64,000 bases of DNA from Cyprinus carpio (Eukaryota; Chordata; Actinopteri; Cypriniformes; Cyprinidae). The notes under the pieces are model-generated. The model ran no database searches. It saw only the letters and a program-made list of their open reading frames with translations, and had not been told where the DNA came from. The translations under genes were made by a program, and so were the position numbers. Each line of letters begins with the position of its first letter. Position 1 is the first letter of the stretch. Of the stretch, positions 35,183-46,240 are shown in pieces. The stretch lies in assembly GCF_018340385.1 (NCBI RefSeq), contig NC_056602.1, positions 19,323,684 through 19,387,683 of the forward strand, written 5' to 3'.

Positions 35183-35960
35183 CAGGTCAAAAGTTTGGAA
35201 ACATTACTATTTTTAATGTTTTTGAAAGAAGTTTCTTCTGCTCATCAAGCCTGCATTTATTTGATCAAAAATACAGAAAAAAATTTTAATAAAATAAAAT
35301 TATCATTTATTTCTGTGATGCAAAGCTGAATTTTTAGGATCATTATCACATGATCCTTTAGAAATCATTCTAATATGATGATTCATTATCAAAGTTGGAA
35401 ACAGTTCTGCTGCTTAATATTTTTTCAGAACATGTGATACCTTTTTAGGATACTTTGATGAATAAAAAGTAAAAACATTTCTAAAAGTAAAAGTACATTA
35501 TTTTTAAATAAAATCAATACTTTTATTCAGCAAGGATGTGTTAAACTGATAAAAAGTGATAGTAAAGAAAATATATTATTAGAATATATATTATTAGAAA
35601 TTTTTTTTATTTTGAATAAATGCAGTTCTTTTTAACCTTTTATTCATCAAATATATTAGACAGCAGAACTGTTTCCAACACTCATAATAAATCAGAATAT
35701 TAGAATGATTTCTAAATGATCATGTGATAGACTTCATGTTACATGTGACACTGAAGGCTGGAGTAATGATGCTGAAAATTCAGCTTTGCATCACAGGAGT
35801 AAATTATTTTTTTTAAAGTATATTCAAATAGAAAATTTATTTTAAGTTGTAATAATATTTCACAATATTACTGTTTTTTCTGTATTTTTGATCAAATAAA
35901 TGCAGGCTTGATGAGCAGAAGAGACTTTAAAAATAGTAATGTTTCGAAACTTTTGACCTG
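35183..35960. repeat. palindromic MITE with CAGGTCAAAAGTTTGGAAAC ends and TA duplication
   Basis: The left end caggtcaaaagtttggaaac and the right end gtttcgaaacttttgacctg are inverted, flanked by TA on both sides (35181-35182 and 35961-35962). Both halves hold the family words atttatttgatcaaaaata / tatttttgatcaaataaatg and cacatgatcctt / gatcatgtgat. TA duplication points to Tc1/mariner transposase for mobilisation (inference). Confidence 0.85.
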
Positions 35961-35965
35961 TACTG

Positions 35966-35978
35966 TGTATATATATAT

Positions 35979-36034
<56 letters not shown>

Positions 36035-36148
36035 TGGTCAACATTTGAAGTGGATCATAAAACTTTATCATAGTTGTCCTGAGACAAGAACACATTTTGG
36101 TTTTAGGAGAACTTTGATGAAAGGTTTTGATCCACATCAAATGTTGAC

Positions 36149-36234
<86 letters not shown>

Positions 36235-36239
36235 TTTAA
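35966..36239. repeat. (AT)n - small palindromic MITE - (GT)n(AT)n composite
   Basis: An (AT)n array (35966-36030) is followed by a 124-bp fold-back element (36031-36154). The element's ends acagtggtcaacatttgaag and catcaaatgttgactactgt are inverted. Then come (GT)n (to 36180) and (AT)n (36181-36232). Confidence 0.85.
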
Positions 36240-37060
36240 CCATATATGTCCAAAAATAAAATAAAATCATGGTAATTTGTTAGTATATAAGAAGAAATAA
36301 AAGAAATGTAACATGATTTGTTAATTTCTTCCATTCTCAATTGTGTGTTAAAGCGCTAAAAGTACAGTGTTTGTTTTGTCATGCATGTACACGCATTCAG
36401 ACATCTGGTAACGGGAATAATTCCAAATAAAGACAGGTCACCAGACTATGTCCTTTGTTCCACCAGGGCTTTCTTTGGATGCTTTGGAGACAGGAGGAAC
36501 AATATTGAATATCACTGTTATTATGTTGCAGCCTGGTGGTATTATATTGGGACAGATTTCCAATGATGGCTTCTTTTTTTTTTTCCAACAGTGGAAAGGT
36601 AATAAACTACTGTTGTTATTGTAGTGTTATGACCCTCTGTCCTCTCACAAAACCCTCTACCATTTTATTATCTATATCTATTTATCAACTGAAAGAAAAT
36701 GTCAAACGTATGGCAAACTTCTGAATTTGCTCCTCAAAACTTTTACTGACAGAACCATCTGCAGTTTTCTACAGAAATCCAGAAGAGAATGTGTTTTTCA
36801 CAGTCAGTGGGCTCAAGAATGGCATACAAAAAATAGTTTATACAAGCATGTTTTACAGTGATTAGCAGTTCTTCATACTAACTAGCAATTTATATACAGT
36901 GAAGAGGAACCATCAGAATGAGAGACTCCAGTCCATCAATTAACATTTTCTAAAGTAAAAAGCTGCATCTTTATAAGAAACTGATCCACAGGGCCAGACT
37001 GGGATGCAATTTCAGTAATCATTCTAATATGCTCATTTGCTGTTCAAGAAACATATTTGT
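36240..37060. other. intergenic, no gene recognised
   Basis: AT-rich unique sequence; short overlapping open frames on both strands (36381-36724) lack family resemblance. Confidence 0.55.
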
Positions 37061-37114
37061 TGTTGTTATTATTATTATCATCAATATTTGAGTACATCAA
37101 ACAGTTGAGTACAT

Positions 37115-37195
37115 CAGGATTCTTTGATGAACAGAAAGATCAGCATTTATCTGAAATAAAACGCTTTTGTAACATTACCCATGGACTATACCAAA

Positions 37196-37269
<74 letters not shown>

Positions 37270-37640
37270 TATATTTTTAACAATTTAAAAGCCATTTATG
37301 TCAAGCCATTTATAATGTTACAAAAGATTTATATTTCAGATAAATGCTGTTCTTCTGAACTTTCTGTTCATCAAAGAAACCTGATTTATAATAATAAAAA
37401 TAATAATAATTGTTTTTTGAGCAGCAAATCAAAATATAAGAATTATATCTAAAGGATCATGTGACACTGAAGACTGGAGAAATGATGCTGAAAATTCAGC
37501 TTTGAAATCACAGGAAAAATTACATTTTAATAAAAATATTTCACAATATTATTGTTTTTGCTGTATTTTGGATCAAATAAATGAAAGCTTGGTGAGCAGA
37601 AGGGTCTTTTTTAAGAAACATTAAAAATATTTCTGATCAA
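37115..37640. repeat. palindromic MITE, AAAAGTTTGGGG family, split by (AT)n
   Basis: Left part: ggattctttgatgaacagaa. Right part: gaactttctgttcatcaaag, ggatcatgtgacactgaaga, gctgaaaattcagctttgaa and tttggatcaaataaatgaaa. An (AT)n array (37198-37263) interrupts it. Ends degraded. Confidence 0.7.
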
Positions 37641-38397
37641 AACCTGAAGTGCAAATGTCAAAATTAGTACAATATATTTGTTGAAAAAGTCTAATACACT
37701 ACTGAATTATTAGGCTGTGAGCCTGTTATACTCATATTATTTTTGTGTTGTTGTCTGCTATAGCTCCCTCCCTCCCTGTACAATAAATCCATGTGAATAC
37801 CTGTTTCTGCAAAAAAATTAAATGTAACTTTACAATCGATATTGATGTCCTTTAGCACAGTATTCTAAATAATGATAATAATGTGGTGCTACTGATAGCC
37901 TAACAAATACTAGCAGTTTAATACTCAACTACGTTAATAAAGAAAAAACTATCTACCGTATTAACGAAACTGACCTGCAATTGAAGCCCTGAACAAGTCA
38001 GTGGTGTAGCTACAGTACATTTCACTGTTTCTTCTGGTCACTTCTTCTCTTTAATCGAGTCCCGTGCATTGGTTCTATTTGGAACCGTTTGACGGAAGTG
38101 CAATTTATGATTTATTATCAATTTATTATAGAATGAAAAAATTGGTAATTATCACTTTGGTACATTGAGAAGGCATGAATATAAAATGTTAATAATAAAA
38201 AAAAAAAAAACAGGTTGCATGCATATATCCATAATTATGGATTTGTTTATTACAAACATGCAGCTTTTTACTTCAGATATTAACACTGGCGCTTAGGTGA
38301 TGCCATGTCAAATTTCTTCAAATCTGTTCCAATGAATAAACGAAGGTAAGAATATTTTCATCAGATTTTTTTTATTTTGTGGTAAACTATTCCTTTA

Positions 38398-38434
<37 letters not shown>

Positions 38435-40016
38435 GTCAAAATCAATCAATCAATAAGTTAATAAATAAATAATAATGCTTTTGGATTTCAAAGTATCACA
38501 GTCTTTCAAAGCATGCAAAGTCTTTTATCATTCTATGTTATTTTACATATGGAAAGCACTAACTGTGACTATCGTAATCTATGGCGATTTTACTGATGGA
38601 AAGAAATACTTTCTGCAACTATATATTGCAGTCTAATTCTCTCTATCTACCCCCAGTGACATAAAAGTAATCTTTTTATTCACCTTCTCTAAAAAAGATG
38701 TGTGTGATTTCCAGACACTGAGTAACCATGTGTGTGCAGGAACTTCTCCAAAGGCCGTGAACCTGTGGCCAGCCAGAATCATCTGGATGATGCATGAACA
38801 TATAGTTCAGGGTGAATGGCATTGCCTTGGAGCTTGCCAGTGGCCAATCCCTGATTCCCCAACACTCAGTTTTCCTCACTTCACCATCTCCCTGTGCCTC
38901 CATGGTAACAAGACAGCGGTATGTGGGGAAAGTGTATTCTGCTGATGTGTAATTACCCCGAAGGTAAATTGTCTATTTTTCATCCAACCTTACCCCAATC
39001 AGCCCTGATGAGCCAATTTAGCTATGAGCATTTCACAAGCCAGCCACAACAAAAGAAAACTTTAAAGATGGATGATAAAACAAGGTATCCTGATGAAATA
39101 ATTATCAGATGGGTGCGATTAATTTCTGCACTCTGTAGTGATGAATGCAGTGTCACTGTAATTTCAGGAGCATCTTAGCATACCCGTTAGAACACGCATG
39201 CTTTTGATGTTTGAATTTTTCATTAATGTTCTGCTGCATGCTCATAATTAATGCCTACCTTATTGAGTTGTTTATTTTCTCCCACTGTAAGTAAGGGTGA
39301 ATAATCGTAACAGAATGTTGCACCACATGCATTCGCTGAAGAGCACTTACCTACAGCAGAGGAAAGCCGAAAGTACATTTTTTTTTTGATTGATTGTAAG
39401 ATTTGACTTTTGAAAAATTAGTCCTGAGGATTTGTGAATCTCAACATATGAAAGTGTGTATTTTTCTGACAAAGAATATGAAAGTTTACCAACATACACC
39501 AGACTTAGAGCTACATTCATACTGTCACCATAAACTAGTTTTGTCAGAAAAATATTATGACAAACACATTCCTCGTTACATTTTTGCTATTCTTTATTTA
39601 TTAGTCCTCATTTTATTTCATTTATGTGACACTATAATGTATCCTGCCATACTGGGGACACAAAAAGAAGCAGCATGCCACTGAAGATCTGCCGGTCCTG
39701 CTTCTTTCAAGCAGAAAGCTCTGCTGATGTTTTTGCATAATGATGCATGAAATAATGTGTAACTTATCTCATCTGCAATTTTCCTATCTGCATCTTTTTA
39801 AATGTGTGAAGTTATCAATGTGTTGCAAATTAAAGCAATAGTTCATCCAAAAATGAAATTTCTGTCATTATCATCTATATGCCTTGATAATTCTTTATGA
39901 CCTTCTTCTGTGGGAAATAAAAGGTGAATGTTTGAAGAATATACTGGCCACTCTTTTCATATGAATAAAGTTAATCTGGACTGGAGCTCACGATTTTCAA
40001 AATTGCATAAAAGTTT
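37641..40016. other. intergenic; (AATC)n run and a CNE-like block
   Basis: Contains a minus-oriented fold-back remnant (about 38312-38397, ending aaactattcctttaa), an (AATC)n run (38399-38433), a repeat-poor mixed-composition block (about 38690-39180) that resembles a conserved non-coding element, and another fold-back remnant starting near 39838 (tagttcatccaaaaatgaaa). No gene. Confidence 0.5.
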
Positions 40017-40745
40017 GGTAACACTTTAGTATAGGGACCAGTTCTCATTATTAACTATTGCTCATTAGAATGCCTATTATTAAAGGGGTCATTGGATGCA
40101 ACATGCACTTTTACAAGTTATTTAAACTGAAATGTGAGTTGGTAGTGTGTACACAACCACCCTATAATGATAAAGATCCAGCCAGTGTATTTTTTTTTTT
40201 ATCTCGTTAAATCATTTTCCTTTACTTATATCAAGCCATTCTCAGATGCCTGTCTATGTGACATCACACAGACCCAGGCCCCTCCCACGATTGTTGATTG
40301 ACACTAGCGTTTTACCTTAAGAATCTTTGCAAATCGCCTTTCCTAATAACACGCTAGTTAGCAAGTTCCGCGGCTAAAGTAAACAGTCTCATGAGAACCG
40401 CTCGTCACCCCACGGAAAAGAGGGGCAGGGTGAGCAGAGCTCATTAGCATTTAAAGGAACAAAACTAAAACGGTTGCTGAAAACAGAGCTGATTTTGACA
40501 GGGTAAAAAGGGTGTTGTTTTATACTACCATTGTGAAATTGTATCAACTTGTGGAAAATGGGCATCCGATGACCCCTTTAACATATTAGCTGTTTATTAG
40601 TACTTATAAAGCACATATTTTGCATGACTATATTCTACATCCCTAATCTTACCCAATACCCAAACTTAACAACTACTTTACTAACTATTAATAAGCAGCA
40701 AATAAGCAGTTTACTTATGCAAAAGCCGTAGTTAACATAACTCCA
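40017..40745. repeat. ggtaacactttag-family repeat interrupted by a nested MITE
   Basis: Left part: ggtaacactttagtataggg to tgcctattat. Right part: acatattagctgtttattag to about 40745, including ttactaactattaataagca. Together they match one fish repeat family, split by the insertion at 40084-40577. The distal terminus is missing. Confidence 0.75.
40084..40577. repeat. MITE with AGGGGTCAT/ATGACCCCT ends in TTAA
   Basis: The element runs from aggggtcattggatg to catccgatgacccct with TTAA on each side (40080-40083 and 40578-40581). Removing it plus one TTAA rebuilds an uninterrupted host repeat (tgcctattattaacatatta), so the boundaries and TTAA duplication are well supported. TTAA is typical of piggyBac-type transposition. 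Confidence 0.85.
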
Positions 40746-42115
40746 ATAATCAAAAAAAGACCATAAAAAAAATCTCAACCAAAAGTTTCATACTTGTATG
40801 CTATTTTCCAGACGATGCCATGTAAAGCTTTGTGTCATAATTAGACAGAAATCATTTCTTGAAATCTTGACATCCACCGTCAAGTGGATGAAGACTCAAT
40901 TCTTCAGTTTCAAGGGTTCAGTGGTTTATTGGAGAGAAAGATTACCAGTGGATAATGACTGAAATTGTGGGGTGTGTTGTCACATAAATGATACTTTTTA
41001 ATAAAACTTTTATAGTATGTTTGAATTCAAAGCTTGAAAGACTCCTATTTCATTTTAACTTCATAAAAAAGAGCAACCAGTGAATTATTAAAAACGTATT
41101 CTTTTATGTTCCACATTAGATGGAAAATTAAAAGGGATTTTTGGAAGACACAATGATGACAGAACTTTCATTTTTACTTCTGAAATATATATAAGAGTAA
41201 ATTAATCTTTTTGATGAAGTTTGGATTATCTATTTTATCCATTTAAATTAAATCTTATATGCAAATAAGGAAAAAACAAGACACTTTATCAATGCTGTAC
41301 TAAATCTCTTTATAGTTTTCTGGCCTGCAGCCCCACAGTATACTGTCTGATAAATACATCAGTCCCTTGACACAGTATATCACTACACCGTATTTCTGTG
41401 ATACAATACAGTAAATGAGATAAGAAATACAAAATTGTATTCACCCAAAGCATTTCCTCTGCCTATCAACTATGTTTGTAGCCATTAAACATGTATCATT
41501 TGTAAAAGTTATTGCATTCAAATAAATAAATAAATTCTGCACAAGTATATATGGCTAGAAAACCCTAGGAACTAAAACTGAGTAGACCCTGGACACATCC
41601 AGCGATTTATGTGAAAAAATGTCATCTTGTCCTGTTGTATAATCTGTGTTAAATCATTTTCTTGGTACAGAAAGCTATTTCAGTCAATTACAAATTCAGC
41701 CAGATGATGACATGCAGTTTTATAAACAACTTTGCTCTGCAAAATTCATCTTCAGTTGACAAGAGTGAAGTGTTTTCTGACTGGGCAGCCAAAATGTTGC
41801 TCTTATTGCCCACTTCAGTGTCTTACATGTTTTAGCATATCATAACTCGCACAGACAAATTGGATTTCAGAAATAACCCCAGTGCTTCTGAGAAGCCCTG
41901 TAAATATAATGAATACTCACTAAACCACTTGCATCAGTGTTGTCCGTCTCTTGCCACTTAACCTCACACAATATATTCACTTTATCAGGATATTTTATAA
42001 ACAACAGTACAACCAGACATCATTCATTTTGCTCAGAGAGAGTAATTATTTGCAGCGACCACAGCGAGCCACAGATCTGTGACATTTTGCTCCATTATCA
42101 TAGAAAGCCAATGTC

Positions 42116-42169
<54 letters not shown>

Positions 42170-43940
42170 GAGAAAACTAATATCAAGGCAATTTTGACAA
42201 TTATCTGTATGGGAGAAAAATAATTTAGTAGTGGGGTTTATCCATTTCCTTACTGTGCAGTAAAAAATGTAACTGCAGAAAACTCTTTAATTTTTTTAAA
42301 ATCTTCATCATTCCTTACCCAGAGTAACTCTGTGACCATTATTACTGGAAATAATTCAGCAGGGGTACAGTTTAGTGGAATCTATGCTCTGTGGTTTATT
42401 AAAAGGTCTGCCTGCACTGCATCTCTATCTACCAGCATAGTTTTTTTTTCTTCTTTTTTTTCCCTGTATGGTCTAACTGGGTAGCAGCCGGTCTTTAAAG
42501 ATGTCATTTTACTTTGAAAGACACCATGTTGCATTTAAAAAATAGTTTTAAAGACACTCACATGAAAGAACCATAGCCATTCTAAATTCATATTGCTTGT
42601 AATTCACTGATGATATGCTTATGTTGATGTGCAAAATGCATCTCTGATTGGCCTTCTCACAGTTAGTCTCTAATGCGAAAACCAATTTGCATCAAACATC
42701 ATTTGCATTGTGTGAATATAATTATGAATCATAGAATTGTCAGACCAGCATCTTTCACAAGTACAACCAAACTGCAGAAAACACCCACTGCAGTCTGCGC
42801 ATAGGTTTGATCCCAAGTTCATCAGCAAAGACAGAATTATCGCATACTAATACTGAATTTGCTCTCATTGTTTTGACATTGTTTGTCTCTTGACTTACTG
42901 TAATGTGAAAAAAAGAAGAAGAAAAATTACATGAATTACATGAATATGAATGGGAAAGCAATCAGTCTGTCAGGTGTTGTCCATTGGGAGCCAGTGTGGG
43001 AGAAAGGTGCAAATGAACTGTGATGGCTTTGGAATATGTAAATACTGCTTACAGTTGAATGATTTTATTGTGTTTGTCTGCTTAAAACTATAACAAACTG
43101 CTTGACTGTAATAATGTAATTATATATTATTTTTTCCTTGGTTGAATCTGTACAACACACATGACAGTGAAGTCCTATCACATTGCTAAAAATCGTGCAT
43201 GGAAAATAATAGACTTCTATCATGGGCATCTGTAGGATTTCATTTGAGGGTACATAAAGAAACCTGACCAAGCAAAGAAGTACACACTTATTGAGGGCTT
43301 CCTGGAAAAACCTTCTGCAAAACAACACCATAACATTCAGTTTACTTTTTTTCAGACCATGGTTCATGTTATGCATTACATTGTGCTGCTTTCTGTGGGG
43401 TTTTCAATTAGCAGCATCCTGGTGGACGCTGTGTCTTTCTTTTTCAAGACCTTGTGACGCTTGCAGATTAGAGTACTCCTCAGCATTAAATGCTAAAATG
43501 AGATGGTCTAGTAAGTTAATTGTATTATGCAAATATTTTAGTTGGATGTTACGCTGCAACTTGCTGCATTTTCACCATCTTGGCACGAGATGGCTAGTTA
43601 AAAGAAGTTCAACATTTAAAAATGCATCTTGAAACCCTTAACTCTAAAAACAAAAATGTTTTGTTTGTGTATCTCATAATATTTTAATGCTTGGAAAGTC
43701 ACTCCAAATAATTCAGTAAAAAATCAGTCCAAGCAAATCGAAATGAACTGCGAGTCTATAATGATTTTGCATAGGTATACCGGTTTTCTGAATACACTGA
43801 AAAAGACCAGCACAAAAATAATAAGCAAATCACAAATAAAAAGATATAAAATCAATGCTCACACAAATATACAGTAGCTTTTCCACAAGATGAAGTTAAT
43901 ATACATAGATGCCCTGCAAAAAAAAATAAAAAAATAATTT
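40746..43940. other. intergenic; (CA)n at 42115-42166
   Basis: AT-rich unique sequence with one (CA)n array. The open frames at 43065-43376 (minus) and 43291-43632 (plus) overlap, have no family resemblance and are probably chance. Confidence 0.5.
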
Positions 43941-43942
43941 AT

Positions 43943-43946
<4 letters not shown>

Positions 43947-44025
<79 letters not shown>

Positions 44026-44028
44026 TAT
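43947..44028. repeat. (AT)n array next to a Tc1 end
   Basis: Interrupted (TA)n run immediately 5' of the Tc1 left end at about 44036; fits insertion into, or expansion at, a TA site. Confidence 0.9.
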
Positions 44029-44035
44029 TGTGTTA

Positions 44036-45190
44036 ATCCAACCCGATTCCAAAAAACATGTTGGGGACACTGTACAAATTGTGAGTAAAAAGGAATGGAA
44101 TAATTTACAAATCTCATAACTTATATTTTATTCACAATAGAAATAGATAACATATCAAAATGTTGAAAGTGAGACATTATGAAATGTCATGCCAAATATT
44201 GGCTCATTTTGGATTTCATGAGAGCTACACATTCCAAAAAGTTGTTCATGACAGGTTAGCAATAAGAGGCCGGAAAAAAAGTTAAATGTACATAAGAACC
44301 TAAGGAACGGCTGGAGGATCAATTTGCAACTTATTAGGTCAATTTGCACAACATGATTGGGTATAAAAAGAGCCTCTCAGAGTGGGCAATGTCTCTCAGA
44401 AGTCAACTAGATGGGGCAAACCATTCTTGCAGAGGATCACCAATTCCCCCAATGCTGTGGCAAAAAATAGTGGAGCAATAAAAACTCAGCCTCTCTCTAA
44501 GGAGTTTTCTCAGAGAAAAAACTTGCAAAGAGTTTGAAGTTATCATCATCTACATGTACATAATATCATCCAAAGATTCAGAGAATCTGGAACAATCTCT
44601 GTGCGTAAGGGTCAAAGCCGAGATAACAGAAACCATACCTGGACCTCAAAAACTCTGGATGCCCATGATCTTCGGGCCCTTAGACGGCACTGCATCACAT
44701 ACGGGAATGCTACTGTAATGCAAATCACAACATGGGCTCAGGAATATACTTCCAGAAAAACTACATTGAGTTGTGGTGAACACAATCCACCCGTGCCATT
44801 CGCCGTTGCCGGCTAAAACTCTATAGGTCAAAAAAGAAGCCATATTTAAACATGATCCAGAAGCTCAGGCGTTTTCTCTGGGCCAAGGCTCATTTAAAAT
44901 GGACTGTGGCAAAGTGTAAAACTGTTCTGTGGACAGACAAATCAAAATTTGAAGTTCTTTTTGGAAAACTGGGAAGCCATGTCATCCGGACTAAAGAGGA
45001 ACAAGGCGTGGTACAACCCAAGTTGTTATCAGCGCTCAGTTCAAAGCCTGCATCTCTGATGGTATGGAGTTGCATGAACGTGCGTGTGGCCATGGGCAAC
45101 ATGCCAGTTACACATCTGGAAAGGCACCATCAACGGAAATGCTCGAAACCACAAACTTTGGTATATCCAAGTTCTAGAACAATTGCATAG
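44036..45190 (+). mobile_element. Tc1-like transposon, second family, right half missing
   Basis: The left terminal repeat begins near acccgattccaaaaaacatg and continues with gacactgtacaaattgtgag, a fish Tc1-type family I recognise. The plus-strand interior carries transposase relics. Homology ends at about 45190 (aagttctagaacaattgcat), before the second and third catalytic residues and the right terminal repeat. The copy is a 3'-truncated fossil. Confidence 0.85.
44411..45190 (+). pseudogene. Tc1 transposase fragment (HTH to first catalytic Asp)
   Basis: Begins at the ATG at 44411 (MGQTILAEDHQFPQCCGKK, then a stop). Later pieces in other frames include DAHDLRALRRHCITYGNATV, IQKLRRFLWAKAHLKWTVAK and VLWTDKSKFEVLFGKLG. 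The first catalytic Asp is kept, but the family's SDESKF reads TDKSKF here. Stops, frame changes and the missing C-terminal half make it non-functional. Confidence 0.85.
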
Positions 45191-45369
45191 GTTCCCGTCC
45201 CAGACTCTCTTGTCGTCTCTTTGTCATCTTTGTCCTTGAGAAGTTCACCTGTACCCAGGCTCGTGCCATTTCCCCAATTTTCCAACCGTCTTGGTGCCCC
45301 GGGCCAGGAAACCTCTGTATGAGAGACCAGAGGGACCACATTCTGAAAACTGCTGATCTATGTACAGCA

Positions 45370-46240
45370 CTTCAAAGCATCACGACGATTTCAAGGAGGT
45401 TGCTGCGTACTGGAAGAAGGATCCGAAGCTACGACGAGCTGGATCCCAGATTGTACTAGCAATGTAGGAAAAGGGGAGGCCAATATCCTTTGAGAAGTGT
45501 TAAAAGGCCTAGACATTTTGACATCAATTTCCTCCCAAATTACCTGCCTGTGAGGATGAGTGCAGCATGAATCTAAACGCTTACAACTTGTGGGGAAATG
45601 AAAAACGTCATCCAGTTCCACCCTGATATCCCAGAAGATGGATTCCATATCCACTTTTTACCTTTAGGAGAAGAGATTGGTGAGATTGAGTCTCCAGTAA
45701 AAGAGACTCTTCAAGATGGGCCCCCCCATCACTCTTCACAGACTACAAGTAAATTAACAACTAAATCACACAACCTATAACAACATTTACTTACCTCAGA
45801 GCCATTCCGATTTATCTGAATTTTCTTCAGATACAACGTTTCCTTAAGTCGTCCATCTCTGATGGGAAAAATGTGAAAGCTCTTAAAAGCATATATACAT
45901 TGATCGTTACATTCATTCCATATGACCCTTATATTACTCTCTTTTTCTAATATCACATTGCGTTTATCTTAAGAATATCTGTTACTTTGGGCACCATGAG
46001 AGTATTGTGGCAATTTTCAAATATCCCTTTAACACAGTAACGCCAAGCCGAAATAGATAAAGCATTGTTCTGTTTCCTTTTACAGATCAATCAGAGTTTT
46101 TCGCATACAAGCAAAACCTCAAGCAGATTGTTCACATCACGTGATCAACAGACAGCTCGTTCTGAAAATTTTTGAAAACCAAAAAAGGGCAGTTGGAAAA
46201 AGGCTTTTCCAGAGTTTCTTGATCAAATTAAGTTGAAAGG
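45370..46240. pseudogene. decayed coding-like segments of uncertain origin
   Basis: Fused to the broken end of the Tc1 relic. Three protein-like plus-strand pieces were read: HHDDFKEVAAYWKKDPKLRR (about 45388-45447), RPRHFDINFLPN (about 45508-45543) and IQFHPDIPEDGFHIHFLPLG (within 45598-45780). Another piece, RVFRIQAKPQADCSHHVINR, lies at about 46094-46153 before a stop and a possible donor (gaaag|gtaact). Stops separate them. The first two remind me of multi-copy fish proteins annotated as SAM-domain-like, an unverified impression. Whether it is a pseudogene, a TE-captured fragment or chance cannot be settled by eye. Confidence 0.4.

Noticed and set aside
38399..38433. Regularly repeated tetranucleotide considered as a possible array with spacers
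   Set aside because: Simple (AATC)n microsatellite; no spacer structure, and CRISPR arrays are not expected in a vertebrate genome.
43065..43632. Overlapping 103- and 113-codon frames on opposite strands
   Set aside because: Cys-, Phe- and Leu-rich composition expected of AT-rich non-coding DNA; no supporting signals.
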